Origin: an uncultured Clostridia bacterium
GTDB taxonomy: Bacteria > Bacillota > Clostridia > TANB77 > CAG-508
NCBI GenBank assembly: GCA_944386675.1
Contig: CALXBY010000007.1
Coordinates: 1 to 64,000 of the forward strand
Direction: 5' to 3'
Length of the DNA stretch: 64,000 bases
The number at the start of each line of letters is the position of its first letter. The stretch's first letter is position 1. The notes under the pieces were generated by a model. That model made no database searches. It had not been told where the DNA came from and saw only the letters and a list, made by a program, of their open reading frames with translations. The position numbers and the translations under genes are program-made. Shown one piece after another: positions 1 through 7,953 of this stretch.

Positions 1-663
1 AAAGAGTTTTCAAAAAAAGGATATATTATAGATAAAAAAAGAATGGAAAATGGAACATTTTTTGATGAAGATTATTTCGAATCATTACTTGCAGAAATTA
101 GAGAAATAAGATTATCAGAAAGAAGATTTTATCAAAAAATAACAGATATATATGCGACATCTGTCGATTATGATAGTAAATCTCCCACAACAATCAAATT
201 CTTTAAAAAAGTCCAAAATAAAATGCACTATGCAGTAACACATCAAACAGCAGCAGAGATAATTTATAATAGAGCAGACCATACAAAGGAACATATGAAT
301 TTAACTAATTGGAAAAATTCTCCAAATGGCAAAATATTAGAAACAGATGTAGTTATTGCTAAAAATTATTTAAAGAAAGAAGAACTAGAACAATTAGAAC
401 TTATTGTTTCAGCTTTCTTAGATTTAGCAGAAGCAAGAGCAAAAAGAAATATTCCAATGACTATGGAAGATTGGGCAAACAGAATAGATAAATATTTATT
501 ATCAGATGATAGAGATATACTAAAAGATGCAGGTAAAATATCTCACGAAATAGCAAAAGAAAAAGCTATTTCTGAATTTGAAAAATATAGGGTCATACAA
601 GATAAACTATATAAATCTGATTTTGACAAATTAATAGAAAGTAGTGAAAAAAACAATCAGTAA
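1..663 (+). CDS. RhuM-family protein, 5' end outside window
   Basis: The reading frame is open from base 1, so the first visible ATG (base 43) is internal and the gene starts upstream of the window. The visible 220 codons match the C-terminal part of the virulence RhuM family: a KITDIYATSVDYD segment, FFKKVQNKMHYAVTHQTA, then NRADHTKEHMNLTNW, and a helical tail with TMEDWANRIDKYL. RhuM proteins were named from a Salmonella pathogenicity island and often sit near mobile or defence genes; their biochemical role is not established. The last residues are charged and look like a normal C-terminus. Function here is unknown; family assignment is by recalled motif similarity. Confidence 0.75.
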   Translation, partial: KEFSKKGYIIDKKRMENGTFFDEDYFESLLAEIREIRLSERRFYQKITDIYATSVDYDSKSPTTIKFFKKVQNKMHYAVTHQTAAEIIYNRADHTKEHMNLTNWKNSPNGKILETDVVIAKNYLKKEELEQLELIVSAFLDLAEARAKRNIPMTMEDWANRIDKYLLSDDRDILKDAGKISHEIAKEKAISEFEKYRVIQDKLYKSDFDKLIESSEKNNQ

Positions 664-728
664 AGTAACAAAAAAATAATTCTCTCATATATATAGTAAT
701 AAAAGCTATATAGGGAGGATTATTTTTT

Positions 729-1409
729 ATGGCAAAAATTTTAGTATTTAACAATGATACAGATAGAATGGAAACATACTATAGAAATGAGGCTGACCCA
801 ATGCCATATAATACAAATGGAACACTACGAGTAAGAGAGTTTAGAGGCTCAAGTAAAAGTAATATATTGTGGACAACGAAAAGAACAATGCAAAGCTGGA
901 ATAGTCAAAGATATATTTTTGGAGGACCAATACCAGTCGGGTTTGCTTTTAAAAGACCATATGAAGGAGGACATGGAAATCAAAGTCAACATTATGCAGG
1001 AGTAGCTTTTGATGTTGGGCAAACATTATCAGACGCAAGACGAAGAGTGCTTTGGAATAGTGCAAATAATTCAGGTGTTTGGACATATGTTGAACCAATA
1101 TCTTTAACTCCTACATGGGTACATTTTGATAAACGTTTTGGAAAACCTGCTTGTAGCACAGGAGGGTATCCTTTAATTAAAAGGGGAAGCTTAAGCAATT
1201 ATGTATTAATTGCACAAGATGATTTAAATACATTAGGATTTAGAACTAATGGATTAGATGGTATATTTGGATTAGCTACGCAAAATGCAGTAAGAGAATA
1301 CCAAAGAACAAGAGGCTTAGCAGTAGATGGAATCGTAGGGTGTAATACTTGGCGTTCACTTCAAGAAGAGGTCGTAGGAACAGGGGCAACAAGTACAACT
1401 ATAAATTAA
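729..1409 (+). CDS. M15-like peptidase with C-terminal peptidoglycan-binding domain
   Basis: 226 aa with no obvious signal peptide. The N-terminal half has the zinc-peptidase M15 (VanY/endolysin type) signature: SQHYAGVAFDVG at about residues 88-99 fits SxHxxGxAxD, and WVHFD at about 136-140 supplies the second histidine. The C-terminal half (about 155-215) is a PG_binding_1 repeat with DDLNTLGFRTNGLDGIFG and TQNAVREYQRTRGLAVDG. The expected job is cutting peptide cross-links in peptidoglycan. With no signal peptide and a RhuM gene upstream, a phage-derived endolysin or a mother-cell sporulation hydrolase are both possible. A strong RBS (AGGGAGGA, about 713-720) precedes the ATG. It converges on the XRE gene across a shared terminator. 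Confidence 0.7.
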   Translation: MAKILVFNNDTDRMETYYRNEADPMPYNTNGTLRVREFRGSSKSNILWTTKRTMQSWNSQRYIFGGPIPVGFAFKRPYEGGHGNQSQHYAGVAFDVGQTLSDARRRVLWNSANNSGVWTYVEPISLTPTWVHFDKRFGKPACSTGGYPLIKRGSLSNYVLIAQDDLNTLGFRTNGLDGIFGLATQNAVREYQRTRGLAVDGIVGCNTWRSLQEEVVGTGATSTTIN

Positions 1410-1422
1410 GTATAAATAAGAA

Positions 1423-1459
1423 AAAGAAGCTTGGTATGTATAAAAATCCAAGCTTCTTT
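1423..1459. terminator. bidirectional hairpin terminator
   Basis: Perfect 12-bp inverted repeat (AAAGAAGCTTGG at 1423-1434, CCAAGCTTCTTT at 1448-1459) between two convergent genes, with A-rich and T-rich flanks so it can work on both strands. Confidence 0.8.
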
Positions 1460-1463
1460 ACTT

Positions 1464-1844
1464 TTAAGCGTTTTTATAATCATTACTTCTATTTTCTTGC
1501 ATTTTTACAAGTTGTGTTGCAAGTAAGTAAACAATTTCTTTATTATAGTTATTTAATTTCATGTAAGCCTCTAAAAATTTATCATCTACTAAATCATTTA
1601 AAGAGGAAGTGTCATTTCCGATTAAATCATCAAAAAGAAAATTAGAGCTGATATTAAGTGCTTTACAAAGATTAATAATTGTGGTAGCACTTCCAAAAGC
1701 AATACCTCTTTCTAATTGGCTTATATATCTTGTTGATAAAGAAAGTTTTTCAGCTAATTTTTCTTGTGTATAGTTTGTTCTTGATCTGGCTAATTTTATT
1801 TTTCTTCCAATATTTTTTCTTAAATATTTTTCATTACTATCCAT
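1464..1844 (-). CDS. XRE-family transcriptional regulator
   Basis: 126 aa. A helix-turn-helix of the Cro/CI (XRE) type fills residues about 10-70: IGRKIKLARSRTNYTQEKLA, then STRYISQLERGIAFGSATTI and the typical CKALNISSNFLFDD end. The C-terminal 55 residues are helical and probably mediate dimerisation. The RBS (GGAGG) lies just upstream of the ATG. Its target is not evident from sequence. The ACGAAC direct repeats upstream of its own start are candidates for autoregulation. Confidence 0.85.
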   Translation of the reverse strand: MDSNEKYLRKNIGRKIKLARSRTNYTQEKLAEKLSLSTRYISQLERGIAFGSATTIINLCKALNISSNFLFDDLIGNDTSSLNDLVDDKFLEAYMKLNNYNKEIVYLLATQLVKMQENRSNDYKNA

Positions 1845-1899
1845 AAACTTTCCTCCATATTAATTTGTACAAAAGTATATCAATTAGAAAACTAAAATA

Positions 1900-1935
1900 G
1901 AACGAACTTATAATTAGATTGAAAATACGAACTAG
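1900..1935. promoter_or_regulatory. possible operator: repeated ACGAAC upstream of the XRE gene
   Basis: ACGAAC occurs at 1902-1907 and 1927-1932, 25 bp apart, in the leader of the reverse-strand XRE gene. GAAC-rich half sites continue to 1936. This is position-based inference only. A possible reverse-strand -10 (TATACT) lies at 1874-1879, but I see no good -35 for it. Confidence 0.3.
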
Positions 1936-2009
1936 AACAAATTATTCATAAAATTTTAACAAGTAAAAAATAAAAAAAGCAAAAAATATAAAAAAATTTG
2001 AAAAAACTA

Positions 2010-2038
2010 TTGCAAAATAAGAAAAGTTATATTAAAAT
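2010..2038 (+). promoter_or_regulatory. sigma-A-type promoter of the mraZ operon
   Basis: TTGCAA (2010-2015), 17-bp spacer, TAAAAT (2033-2038). Transcription would start near 2045, directly before the MraZ-box repeats. Confidence 0.6.
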
Positions 2039-2042
2039 CTAA

Positions 2043-2071
2043 GTGAAGTGGAGAGAAGTGGTACAAAGTGG
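2043..2071 (+). promoter_or_regulatory. MraZ-box operator repeats
   Basis: AGTGG is repeated at exactly 10-bp intervals: GTGG at 2048, 2058 and 2068, with a weaker GTGA at 2043. MraZ is known to bind short G-rich direct repeats phased one helical turn apart at its own promoter. Position just after the predicted -10 fits autorepression of the division operon. Confidence 0.7.
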
Positions 2072-2099
2072 TGAGAAAAGGAAATGAGGTGGAAGACCA

Positions 2100-2525
2100 T
2101 TGCTAATTGGTGAATACGAGCATTCTCTAGACGTTAAAGGCAGATTAATTATGCCTGCAAAACTAAGACAAGATATGGGAGAGAAATTCATCGTAACAAA
2201 AGGGTTAGATGGATGTCTATTTGCTTTTTCACAAGAAGAATGGGTGAATTTTGAAACAAAGCTAAAAGCTTTACCTCTTTCAGATAGAAATGCCAGAAAC
2301 TTTGTAAGATTTTTCTTATCAGGAGCAACAGAATGTGAATTGGACAAGCAAGGAAGATTCCTAATACCAAACAATTTGAGAAATGCAGCAAACTTAGAAA
2401 AAGAAGTTGTTATAATTGGTGTAGGAACAAGATTAGAAATATGGGATAAAAACACATGGGAAAAATGTGATGAAAATATATCAGCAGACGAAATAGCACA
2501 AAATATGGCAGATTTAGGTATATAG
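2100..2525 (+). CDS. mraZ: transcriptional regulator MraZ
   Basis: 141 aa, normal length for MraZ, first gene of the division and cell-wall cluster. Two SpoVT/AbrB-like halves are visible: [19 protein letters not shown] with DVKGRL at about 11-16, and [15 protein letters not shown] with DKQGRF at about 82-87. The protein forms a ring that binds the phased repeats upstream and represses the cluster. The start is TTG (2100) with GAGGTGG (2086-2092) as RBS. The next gene is rsmH, as in nearly all dcw clusters, but here about 300 bp away. Confidence 0.95.
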   Translation: MLIGEYEHSLDVKGRLIMPAKLRQDMGEKFIVTKGLDGCLFAFSQEEWVNFETKLKALPLSDRNARNFVRFFLSGATECELDKQGRFLIPNNLRNAANLEKEVVIIGVGTRLEIWDKNTWEKCDENISADEIAQNMADLGI

Positions 2526-2843
2526 CTTCAAAAAAGCTTATATAGACACAAAAGAAAAATATACAAAAGAAAAATTTTATAAAATAACAAAAGATAAGTA
2601 AAAAAGAAAACAAAAGATAAAAATACAAAAGCTTTAAAAAATACAAAAGATAAATTTTTTAAAGTACAAAGGCATTTAGAATACAAGAAGAAAATATAAG
2701 ACACAAAAGTTAATTTAAACAAAAGAATTTGTTAAGACAATTTGAAACCCAAAAGAAAAACATACAATATAAAAGATAAAGACAACTGGTAGTTTTCTAA
2801 TTACCAGTTGTTTAAGCATAATTAAATGTTAAGAGGTGTAAAA
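2526..2843 (+). other. 318-bp mraZ-rsmH gap with ACAAAAG repeats and a hairpin
   Basis: No gene is seen. The + strand is very purine-rich and carries eight exact ACAAAAG copies (starting at 2548, 2563, 2587, 2610, 2625, 2643, 2703 and 2719), plus near copies. It ends in a 10-bp hairpin (ACAACTGGTA at 2782-2791, TACCAGTTGT at 2802-2811) with only a short T run, so attenuation is possible but weakly supported. Confidence 0.5.
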
Positions 2844-3773
2844 TTGAAATTTGAACATAAGCCAGTCATGCTTCATGAATGTATAGAAGGACTAAATATA
2901 AATCCAGATGGAATTTATGTAGATGGCACAATGGGTGGAGCAGGACATAGCATAGAAATTTTAAAAAGATTATCTAATAAAGGAATGCTAATTGGAATAG
3001 ACAGAGATGCAGAAGCATTAGAAGCGGCAAAAACAAGATTATCTGAATATAAGAATGTAAAATATATACATGACAATCATGATAATATAAAAGAAATATT
3101 AAATTCATTGAAAATAGATAAAGTAGATGGAATTTTATTGGATTTAGGTGTTTCTTCTTATCAATTAGATGAAAGAAACAGAGGATTTAGCTACTTAGGC
3201 GAAAATGAATTAGATATGAGAATGGATAAAAGTCAAGAATTAACAGCAAAAAGAGTCGTAAACTATTATCAAGAAAAAGAATTAGCAAATCTTATCTATG
3301 AATATGGTGAAGAAAGATATTCAAGACAAATTGCAAGAAATATATGTAATTATAGAAAAGAAAAAACAATCAATACAACAAAAGAATTGGTAGAAATCAT
3401 TGAAAAATCAATACCAAAATCAAAACAAAATGATGGACACCCAGCAAAAAGAACATTTCAAGCAATTAGAATAGAAGTAAATAATGAAATAAAACCATTA
3501 TATCAGACGGTTAAAGATTGTATAGATTGTTTAAAACCACAAGGAAGATTATGTATTATTACATTCCATTCATTAGAAGATAGAGCAGTTAAAAATGCTT
3601 ATATAGAAGCAAAAGGAAAATGTACATGTCCAAGTGATTTACCATACTGTGTATGTGGAGCAAAAACTTTAGGGAAAATTATTAATAAAAAACCAATTGT
3701 AGCAACAAAAGAGGAGCAAGAAGAAAATTCTAGAAGTAAAAGTGCAAAACTTAGAATTTTTGAGAAAATATAA
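2844..3773 (+). CDS. rsmH: 16S rRNA (cytosine1402-N4)-methyltransferase RsmH
   Basis: 309 aa from TTG at 2844. I chose this start because AGAGGTG (2832-2838) sits 5 bases upstream and the protein then begins [12 protein letters not shown], the usual RsmH start; an ATG at 2826 lies before that RBS. SAM-binding motif GTMGGAGHS at about residues 30-38, [10 protein letters not shown] and RGFSY follow, and the C-terminal part carries FQAIRIEVN and ITFHSLEDR. It methylates C1402 in the ribosomal P site. Normal length, no defects seen. Confidence 0.95.
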   Translation: MKFEHKPVMLHECIEGLNINPDGIYVDGTMGGAGHSIEILKRLSNKGMLIGIDRDAEALEAAKTRLSEYKNVKYIHDNHDNIKEILNSLKIDKVDGILLDLGVSSYQLDERNRGFSYLGENELDMRMDKSQELTAKRVVNYYQEKELANLIYEYGEERYSRQIARNICNYRKEKTINTTKELVEIIEKSIPKSKQNDGHPAKRTFQAIRIEVNNEIKPLYQTVKDCIDCLKPQGRLCIITFHSLEDRAVKNAYIEAKGKCTCPSDLPYCVCGAKTLGKIINKKPIVATKEEQEENSRSKSAKLRIFEKI

Positions 3774-3801
3774 ACCAAAGCCAAGGGGAGGTGAATAACT
3801 T

Positions 3802-4299
3802 ATGGGAGCTAGATATCAATATGAAACTAGTCCTAGAAAACTAGAACCTAATGATAGAAGAGAAAAGAAAAGACAAAATATAAAAGTGGTAAAAGACTTA
3901 CCTAAACAAGATGTACAAATATCAAAAGAGCAAAAAATGAAACACAGAAAAGCAACTTTATTAGTTCTTGCCATATTTGCAGTTTTACTTACCATAAGTT
4001 ATAGAAACACCCAAATAAATGAACGCTTTAATGAAATGCAAGATTTAAAAACACAGTTAGCATCATTACAAAAAGAAAATGAACAATTACAAGTAAGTAT
4101 TGAAAATAGTTTGAACTTTAGTAATATAGAAAAGCAAGCAAAAGAAAAACTAGGAATGCAGAAATTAACGAATAAACAAACAGTATATGTAAGTTTACCT
4201 AAAAAAGATTATATAGAATCAGCAACAGAAAAAGTTCAAATTAGTGAAGATAATCAAAATTGGTTTGAAAAAATTGTAGATAGAATTTTTAATAGATAA
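3802..4299 (+). CDS. ftsL: FtsL-like cell division protein
   Basis: 165 aa with FtsL/DivIC topology: a basic cytoplasmic tail of about 50 residues, one membrane segment (about 53-70, ATLLVLAIFAVLLTISY), then an extracytoplasmic coiled coil with MQDLKTQLASLQKENEQLQ. Sequence is poorly conserved in this family, so the call rests on topology and on position between rsmH and a class B PBP. It would help recruit the PBP-SEDS pair to the septum. RBS GGGGAGG at about 3784-3790. Its stop codon lies inside a terminator hairpin. Confidence 0.75.
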   Translation: MGARYQYETSPRKLEPNDRREKKRQNIKVVKDLPKQDVQISKEQKMKHRKATLLVLAIFAVLLTISYRNTQINERFNEMQDLKTQLASLQKENEQLQVSIENSLNFSNIEKQAKEKLGMQKLTNKQTVYVSLPKKDYIESATEKVQISEDNQNWFEKIVDRIFNR

Positions 4300-4328
4300 T
4301 TGTAAAAAAGACAGTTATCTATTTTTTT
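4294..4328 (+). terminator. terminator overlapping the ftsL stop codon
   Basis: Stem AGATAATTGT (4294-4303) with ACAGTTATCT (4311-4320), one G-U pair, loop AAAAAAG, followed by a run of seven T. The TAA stop of the upstream gene is part of the stem. Confidence 0.7.
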
Positions 4329-4345
4329 GTATAGGCATAAAACAA

Positions 4346-4379
4346 AACACCTCTAATACATATTATTAGAGGTGTTTTT
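4346..4379 (+). promoter_or_regulatory. perfect 13-bp hairpin burying the RBS of the downstream PBP gene
   Basis: AACACCTCTAATA (4346-4358) pairs perfectly with TATTAGAGGTGTT (4364-4376), loop of 5. The only good RBS for the ATG at 4380 is AGAGGTG (4368-4374), inside the right arm. The arm is followed by TTT, so it could also terminate transcription. Either way it should limit expression of the PBP unless opened. Confidence 0.65.
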
Positions 4380-6371
4380 ATGAATGAAATTAAATTAACG
4401 AGCAAGAAAAAAATGAGAAATGTATTATTTATATCTTTTTTAATTATTATATGTTTGATTGTAAGAATTGGATACATTCAGTTGGTCCAAGGAAAAGAAT
4501 TATCCCAGTTGGCCTATCAGCAACAAACTTTAGACAGAAAAATAAATCCGAAAAGAGGAACAATTTATGATGCAACAGGTAAAAATATATTAGCGATTAG
4601 TAGTACAGTAGAAACAGTTACAGTAAATCCGGGAAATATTTCTACTGAAAATAAAGAAAAAGTGGCAAGGGCTTTGTCAGATATATTTGAACTGGATTAT
4701 GAAACTGTATTAAAAAAAGTCAAAAAAGGAAGTTCAATTGAAACAATTGTAAAAAAAGTAGATAAAGAAAAGACAGATGAACTTAGAAAATGGATGGAAG
4801 AAAGTAATATTACAAGTGGTATCAATATTGATGAGGATACAAAAAGATATTATCCTTATAATAATGTAGCATCACAAATTATAGGATTTTGTGGAAGTGA
4901 TAATCAAGGATTGGATGGAATAGAAGCAAAATATGAAGAGGAATTAAAAGGAAAACAAGGTGCAATACAAAAACATACAGATGCTAAAGGAGGAGAAATA
5001 GGAGAAGAAGGAGAAAATTATATATCAGCAATAGATGGAAATGATTTAGTGTTAACAATTGATTTAAGCATACAATCGATTGTTGAAAAATATTTGGAAG
5101 AAGCATGTATTGACAATGTTTGTACAGATGGTGGCAGTATTATTGTTATGAATCCACAAAATGGAGATATTTTAGCTATGGCAAATTATCCAAGCTATAA
5201 TTTAAATGAGCCATATGAACCATATACAGATGAACTAAAATCAACTTGGGATTCTTTAGAACAATCCGAAAAAACAACTAATTTACAAGCTGTTTGGAGA
5301 AATAAAGCAATTGCAGATACCTATGAGCCAGGTTCTGTATTTAAATTAATTACAGCATCAGCAGCCTTAGAAGAAGGCATAACAGACACAGATAATGAAG
5401 GAGAATTTTCATGTACAGGAGGAATTGAAGTAGCAGGTGTTAGAATAAAGTGTTGGAGATATTATAGGCCACATGGTTCGGAAAGCTTAAGGCAGGCTTT
5501 AATGAATTCTTGTAATCCAGTGTTTATTGGATTAGGACAAAAAATGGGAGTTACAAAATATTATGAATATTTAGAAAAATTTAGATTATTAGAGAAAACA
5601 GGAATTGACTTACCAGGAGAAGCAGGAAGTATATTTTTAGCAAAAGAAAAGGCAGGACCTGTAGAATTGGCAACAATTAGTTTTGGGCAAAGATTTGAAA
5701 TTACACCAATACAGTTAGTAACAGCTGTTTCAAGTATTGCAAATGGGGGAACTAGTATAAAACCAAGAGTTGTAAAACAAATTATTAATAGCGAAACAAA
5801 AGAAGTAACAGAGATTCCTGTTGAGGAAAATGGAACGGTTATTTCAAAAGAAACTTCTGAAAAAGTATTAAGTATGATGGAAAGTGTTGTGTCGGAAGGA
5901 ACAGGAAAAAATGCAAAAGTAGCAGGCTATCGAATAGGGGGAAAAACAGGGACATCAGAAGATGGGGTCAATACTAATAAATATGTAACATCTTTTTGTG
6001 GAGTGGCACCTATTGACAATCCTCAAGTAGTTGTACTAGTTACTTTATATAATCCAACAGGGGAAGGAGGACATCAAGGAGGTGGTGTAGCAGCTCCAGT
6101 AGGAGGACAGATATTTAGTGAAATATTGCCATATTTAGAAGTAAATAAGCAAGTTTTGGAAGAAGATAATGAAGAAGCAATTGAACAAATTCAAGTACCA
6201 GATGTTATGGGAAAATCTTTGAAAGAGGCCAAACAAATTTTAAAAGAAAGCAATCTAGAAATGTATTTAGAAACTGAAGAAGTAGATATGGAGAATACAT
6301 ATGTAAAAAATCAAATTCCAAGTAGTGGAATTACGGTAAATGAGAATAGTAAAGTAATCGTAGAATATTAG
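4380..6371 (+). CDS. class B penicillin-binding protein, SpoVD/FtsI type, with PASTA domain
   Basis: 663 aa. Order: short basic tail, membrane anchor at about 13-32, dimerisation domain with NPKRGTIYDATGK, transpeptidase domain, one C-terminal PASTA repeat (about 603-663, QVPDVMGKSLKEAKQILKES). Active-site motifs are all present: SVFK (in YEPGSVFKLITASAALEEG), SCN, and KTGT (in IGGKTGTSED). It cross-links peptidoglycan at the septum or in the spore cortex, working with a SEDS protein such as FtsW. In Firmicutes a PBP with PASTA at this place is either FtsI/PBP2B or SpoVD; sequence alone does not decide. A paralog lies at 45461-47839. Confidence 0.88.
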   Translation: MNEIKLTSKKKMRNVLFISFLIIICLIVRIGYIQLVQGKELSQLAYQQQTLDRKINPKRGTIYDATGKNILAISSTVETVTVNPGNISTENKEKVARALSDIFELDYETVLKKVKKGSSIETIVKKVDKEKTDELRKWMEESNITSGINIDEDTKRYYPYNNVASQIIGFCGSDNQGLDGIEAKYEEELKGKQGAIQKHTDAKGGEIGEEGENYISAIDGNDLVLTIDLSIQSIVEKYLEEACIDNVCTDGGSIIVMNPQNGDILAMANYPSYNLNEPYEPYTDELKSTWDSLEQSEKTTNLQAVWRNKAIADTYEPGSVFKLITASAALEEGITDTDNEGEFSCTGGIEVAGVRIKCWRYYRPHGSESLRQALMNSCNPVFIGLGQKMGVTKYYEYLEKFRLLEKTGIDLPGEAGSIFLAKEKAGPVELATISFGQRFEITPIQLVTAVSSIANGGTSIKPRVVKQIINSETKEVTEIPVEENGTVISKETSEKVLSMMESVVSEGTGKNAKVAGYRIGGKTGTSEDGVNTNKYVTSFCGVAPIDNPQVVVLVTLYNPTGEGGHQGGGVAAPVGGQIFSEILPYLEVNKQVLEEDNEEAIEQIQVPDVMGKSLKEAKQILKESNLEMYLETEEVDMENTYVKNQIPSSGITVNENSKVIVEY

Positions 6372-6399
6372 ATGATTTGGAAAAAAAGATAGGATAATG

Positions 6400-6428
6400 T
6401 TGACAGTAGCATTTTGTTAAGGTAAACT
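6400..6428 (+). promoter_or_regulatory. sigma-A-type promoter of the 6452-7775 gene
   Basis: Consensus TTGACA (6400-6405), 17-bp spacer, TAAACT (6423-6428), followed 23 bases later by the start codon with a GGGGGAG RBS. Confidence 0.65.
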
Positions 6429-6451
6429 AGAAGTATAAAGGGGGAGTGAAA

Positions 6452-7775
6452 ATGAAAAAGAAAATTGTACTATTAGTCATACTAATTATTTTATTATTAG
6501 CAGGAGGTATTGCATACGCATATTATGCAACAGATTTATTTAAAACAGATAAAGAAATGTTTTTTTCATACTTGATAGATGAAAAAACAGGAACAGAATT
6601 CAATCAAGAAAAATTGATAGAATATTATGCAAAACAAGCAAGTACACCATATGAAAGTAATGGAGAAATTTCATTTGACACAACAGGAATGAGTCAATCA
6701 CAAGGACTAACCGAAGCTAAAATTGCTTTTGAAGGTAAAACTGTAAATTCACGGAAAAGCATTTGAACAAGAAATAACATTAGACTTATCACAAGGATAT
6801 ACAGTTCCAATTAATCTAAAAAGAGATGGAGATACTGTTGGAGTGCAAGCAGATATTTTAGGGGAAGATAGATATATTGCAATAAGAAATGAAAACTTAA
6901 AAGAATTAGCGCAAAGGTTTGGGCTAGATACAGAATATATACCAGACAAAATAGAATATAGTGCATTTACAGAAGAAGAGCTAAAACAACTAGGAGATAA
7001 ATATTATCAATTTTTTGATGAGAAATTAACAGATGATATGTTTAGTAAGGAAAAAGAAGATAAGCAGACAGTTGTAAAACTAAATATGTCAGCAGAACAA
7101 TTCACAAATATATTTACAGAATTATTAAATACAATTAATGAAGATGAAATTATAAATAGCAAATTGCCAGAAATATATATGGAAGCTTTACAAAATGCTA
7201 CACAAGAATTAGAAGATGAATTAGAATCAGAAAATTATTCTAGTGAAGACAGATTTGAGATGAAAATATATGTTGAAAAAAGACAGGCAAAGAAATTGGA
7301 AATAAATTTCTTAGAGAAAGATAAAACTAATATGAGTATGGTAGAAGAATTTGCAGATACTAGTATTTCTTTAAAATGTTATACAGAAGAAGAAATGGTA
7401 TTAGAAGAAACAATTTCAATACAAGAAAATGAAAATGATGTAACATATGTGATTAATTGTAAAGAATATGAAGGCACGGATGAAGAACTATCTGAAATAA
7501 ATATAGAATTAACATATAAAAACTTAATGCAATTAGACAATGTACAAGAAGAATTCAATATAGAGATGAAACAAAATAATTCAAATAGTTATTACTATGA
7601 TGATTATGAAGATGAAAGTACAATTAATATAAAGTATACAAATCAAAAGACATTTTTACAAAATTTAGAACTAAATGGTTTAGATGAAACAAATGCAGTT
7701 ATTCTAAATGATGCAACAGATGAAGAAATACAAAACGTATTTTATAATATATATGAATCATTAGGATTAATGTAA
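6452..7775 (+). CDS. membrane-anchored hypothetical protein, read through a +1 shift at CGG
   Basis: Begins at ATG 6452 with GGGGGAG five bases upstream. It has one N-terminal membrane segment (IVLLVILIILLLAGGIAYAY, about 4-23) and a large acidic extracytoplasmic domain with no motif I recognise. The zero frame runs to CGG at 6752-6754 and then stops at TGA 6764. Skipping the C at 6752 gives NSGKAFEQEITLD and stays open to 7775, making about 440 aa. Codon use and acidity are the same before and after, so it is one gene. It is a separate unit with its own promoter and terminator inside the dcw cluster. Either a recoded gene (my preference, see findings) or a one-base insertion. Confidence 0.7.
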
Positions 7776-7793
7776 TAAAGCAATAAAAACGAT

Positions 7794-7838
7794 AAGGATA
7801 AACGAGATTTATATCTGTTTATCCTTAATTTTTTTTTT
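7794..7838 (+). terminator. rho-independent terminator
   Basis: AAGGATAAAC (7794-7803) pairs with GTTTATCCTT (7817-7826), followed by a run of T to 7838. Confidence 0.8.
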
Positions 7839-7866
7839 GAAAGTAAAAATACAAAAACTCTATACA
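7837..7866 (+). promoter_or_regulatory. possible promoter for murE-mraY-ftsW
   Basis: TTGAAA (7837-7842), 18-bp spacer, TATACA (7861-7866), directly after the preceding terminator and 88 bases upstream of murE. A TATAAT at 7884-7889 lacks a good -35. Confidence 0.4.
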
Positions 7867-7953
7867 AAAAATAATTTTCGTTATATAATATGAAGGATTA
7901 AATGCAATAATTTGCATATAATTAAGTATTAGTAATCGAAAGGATTGAAAAAA

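Noticed and set aside
2548-2725. ACAAAAG repeats as a CRISPR array
   Set aside because: Repeats are 7 bp with irregular spacing and no unique spacers; no cas genes.
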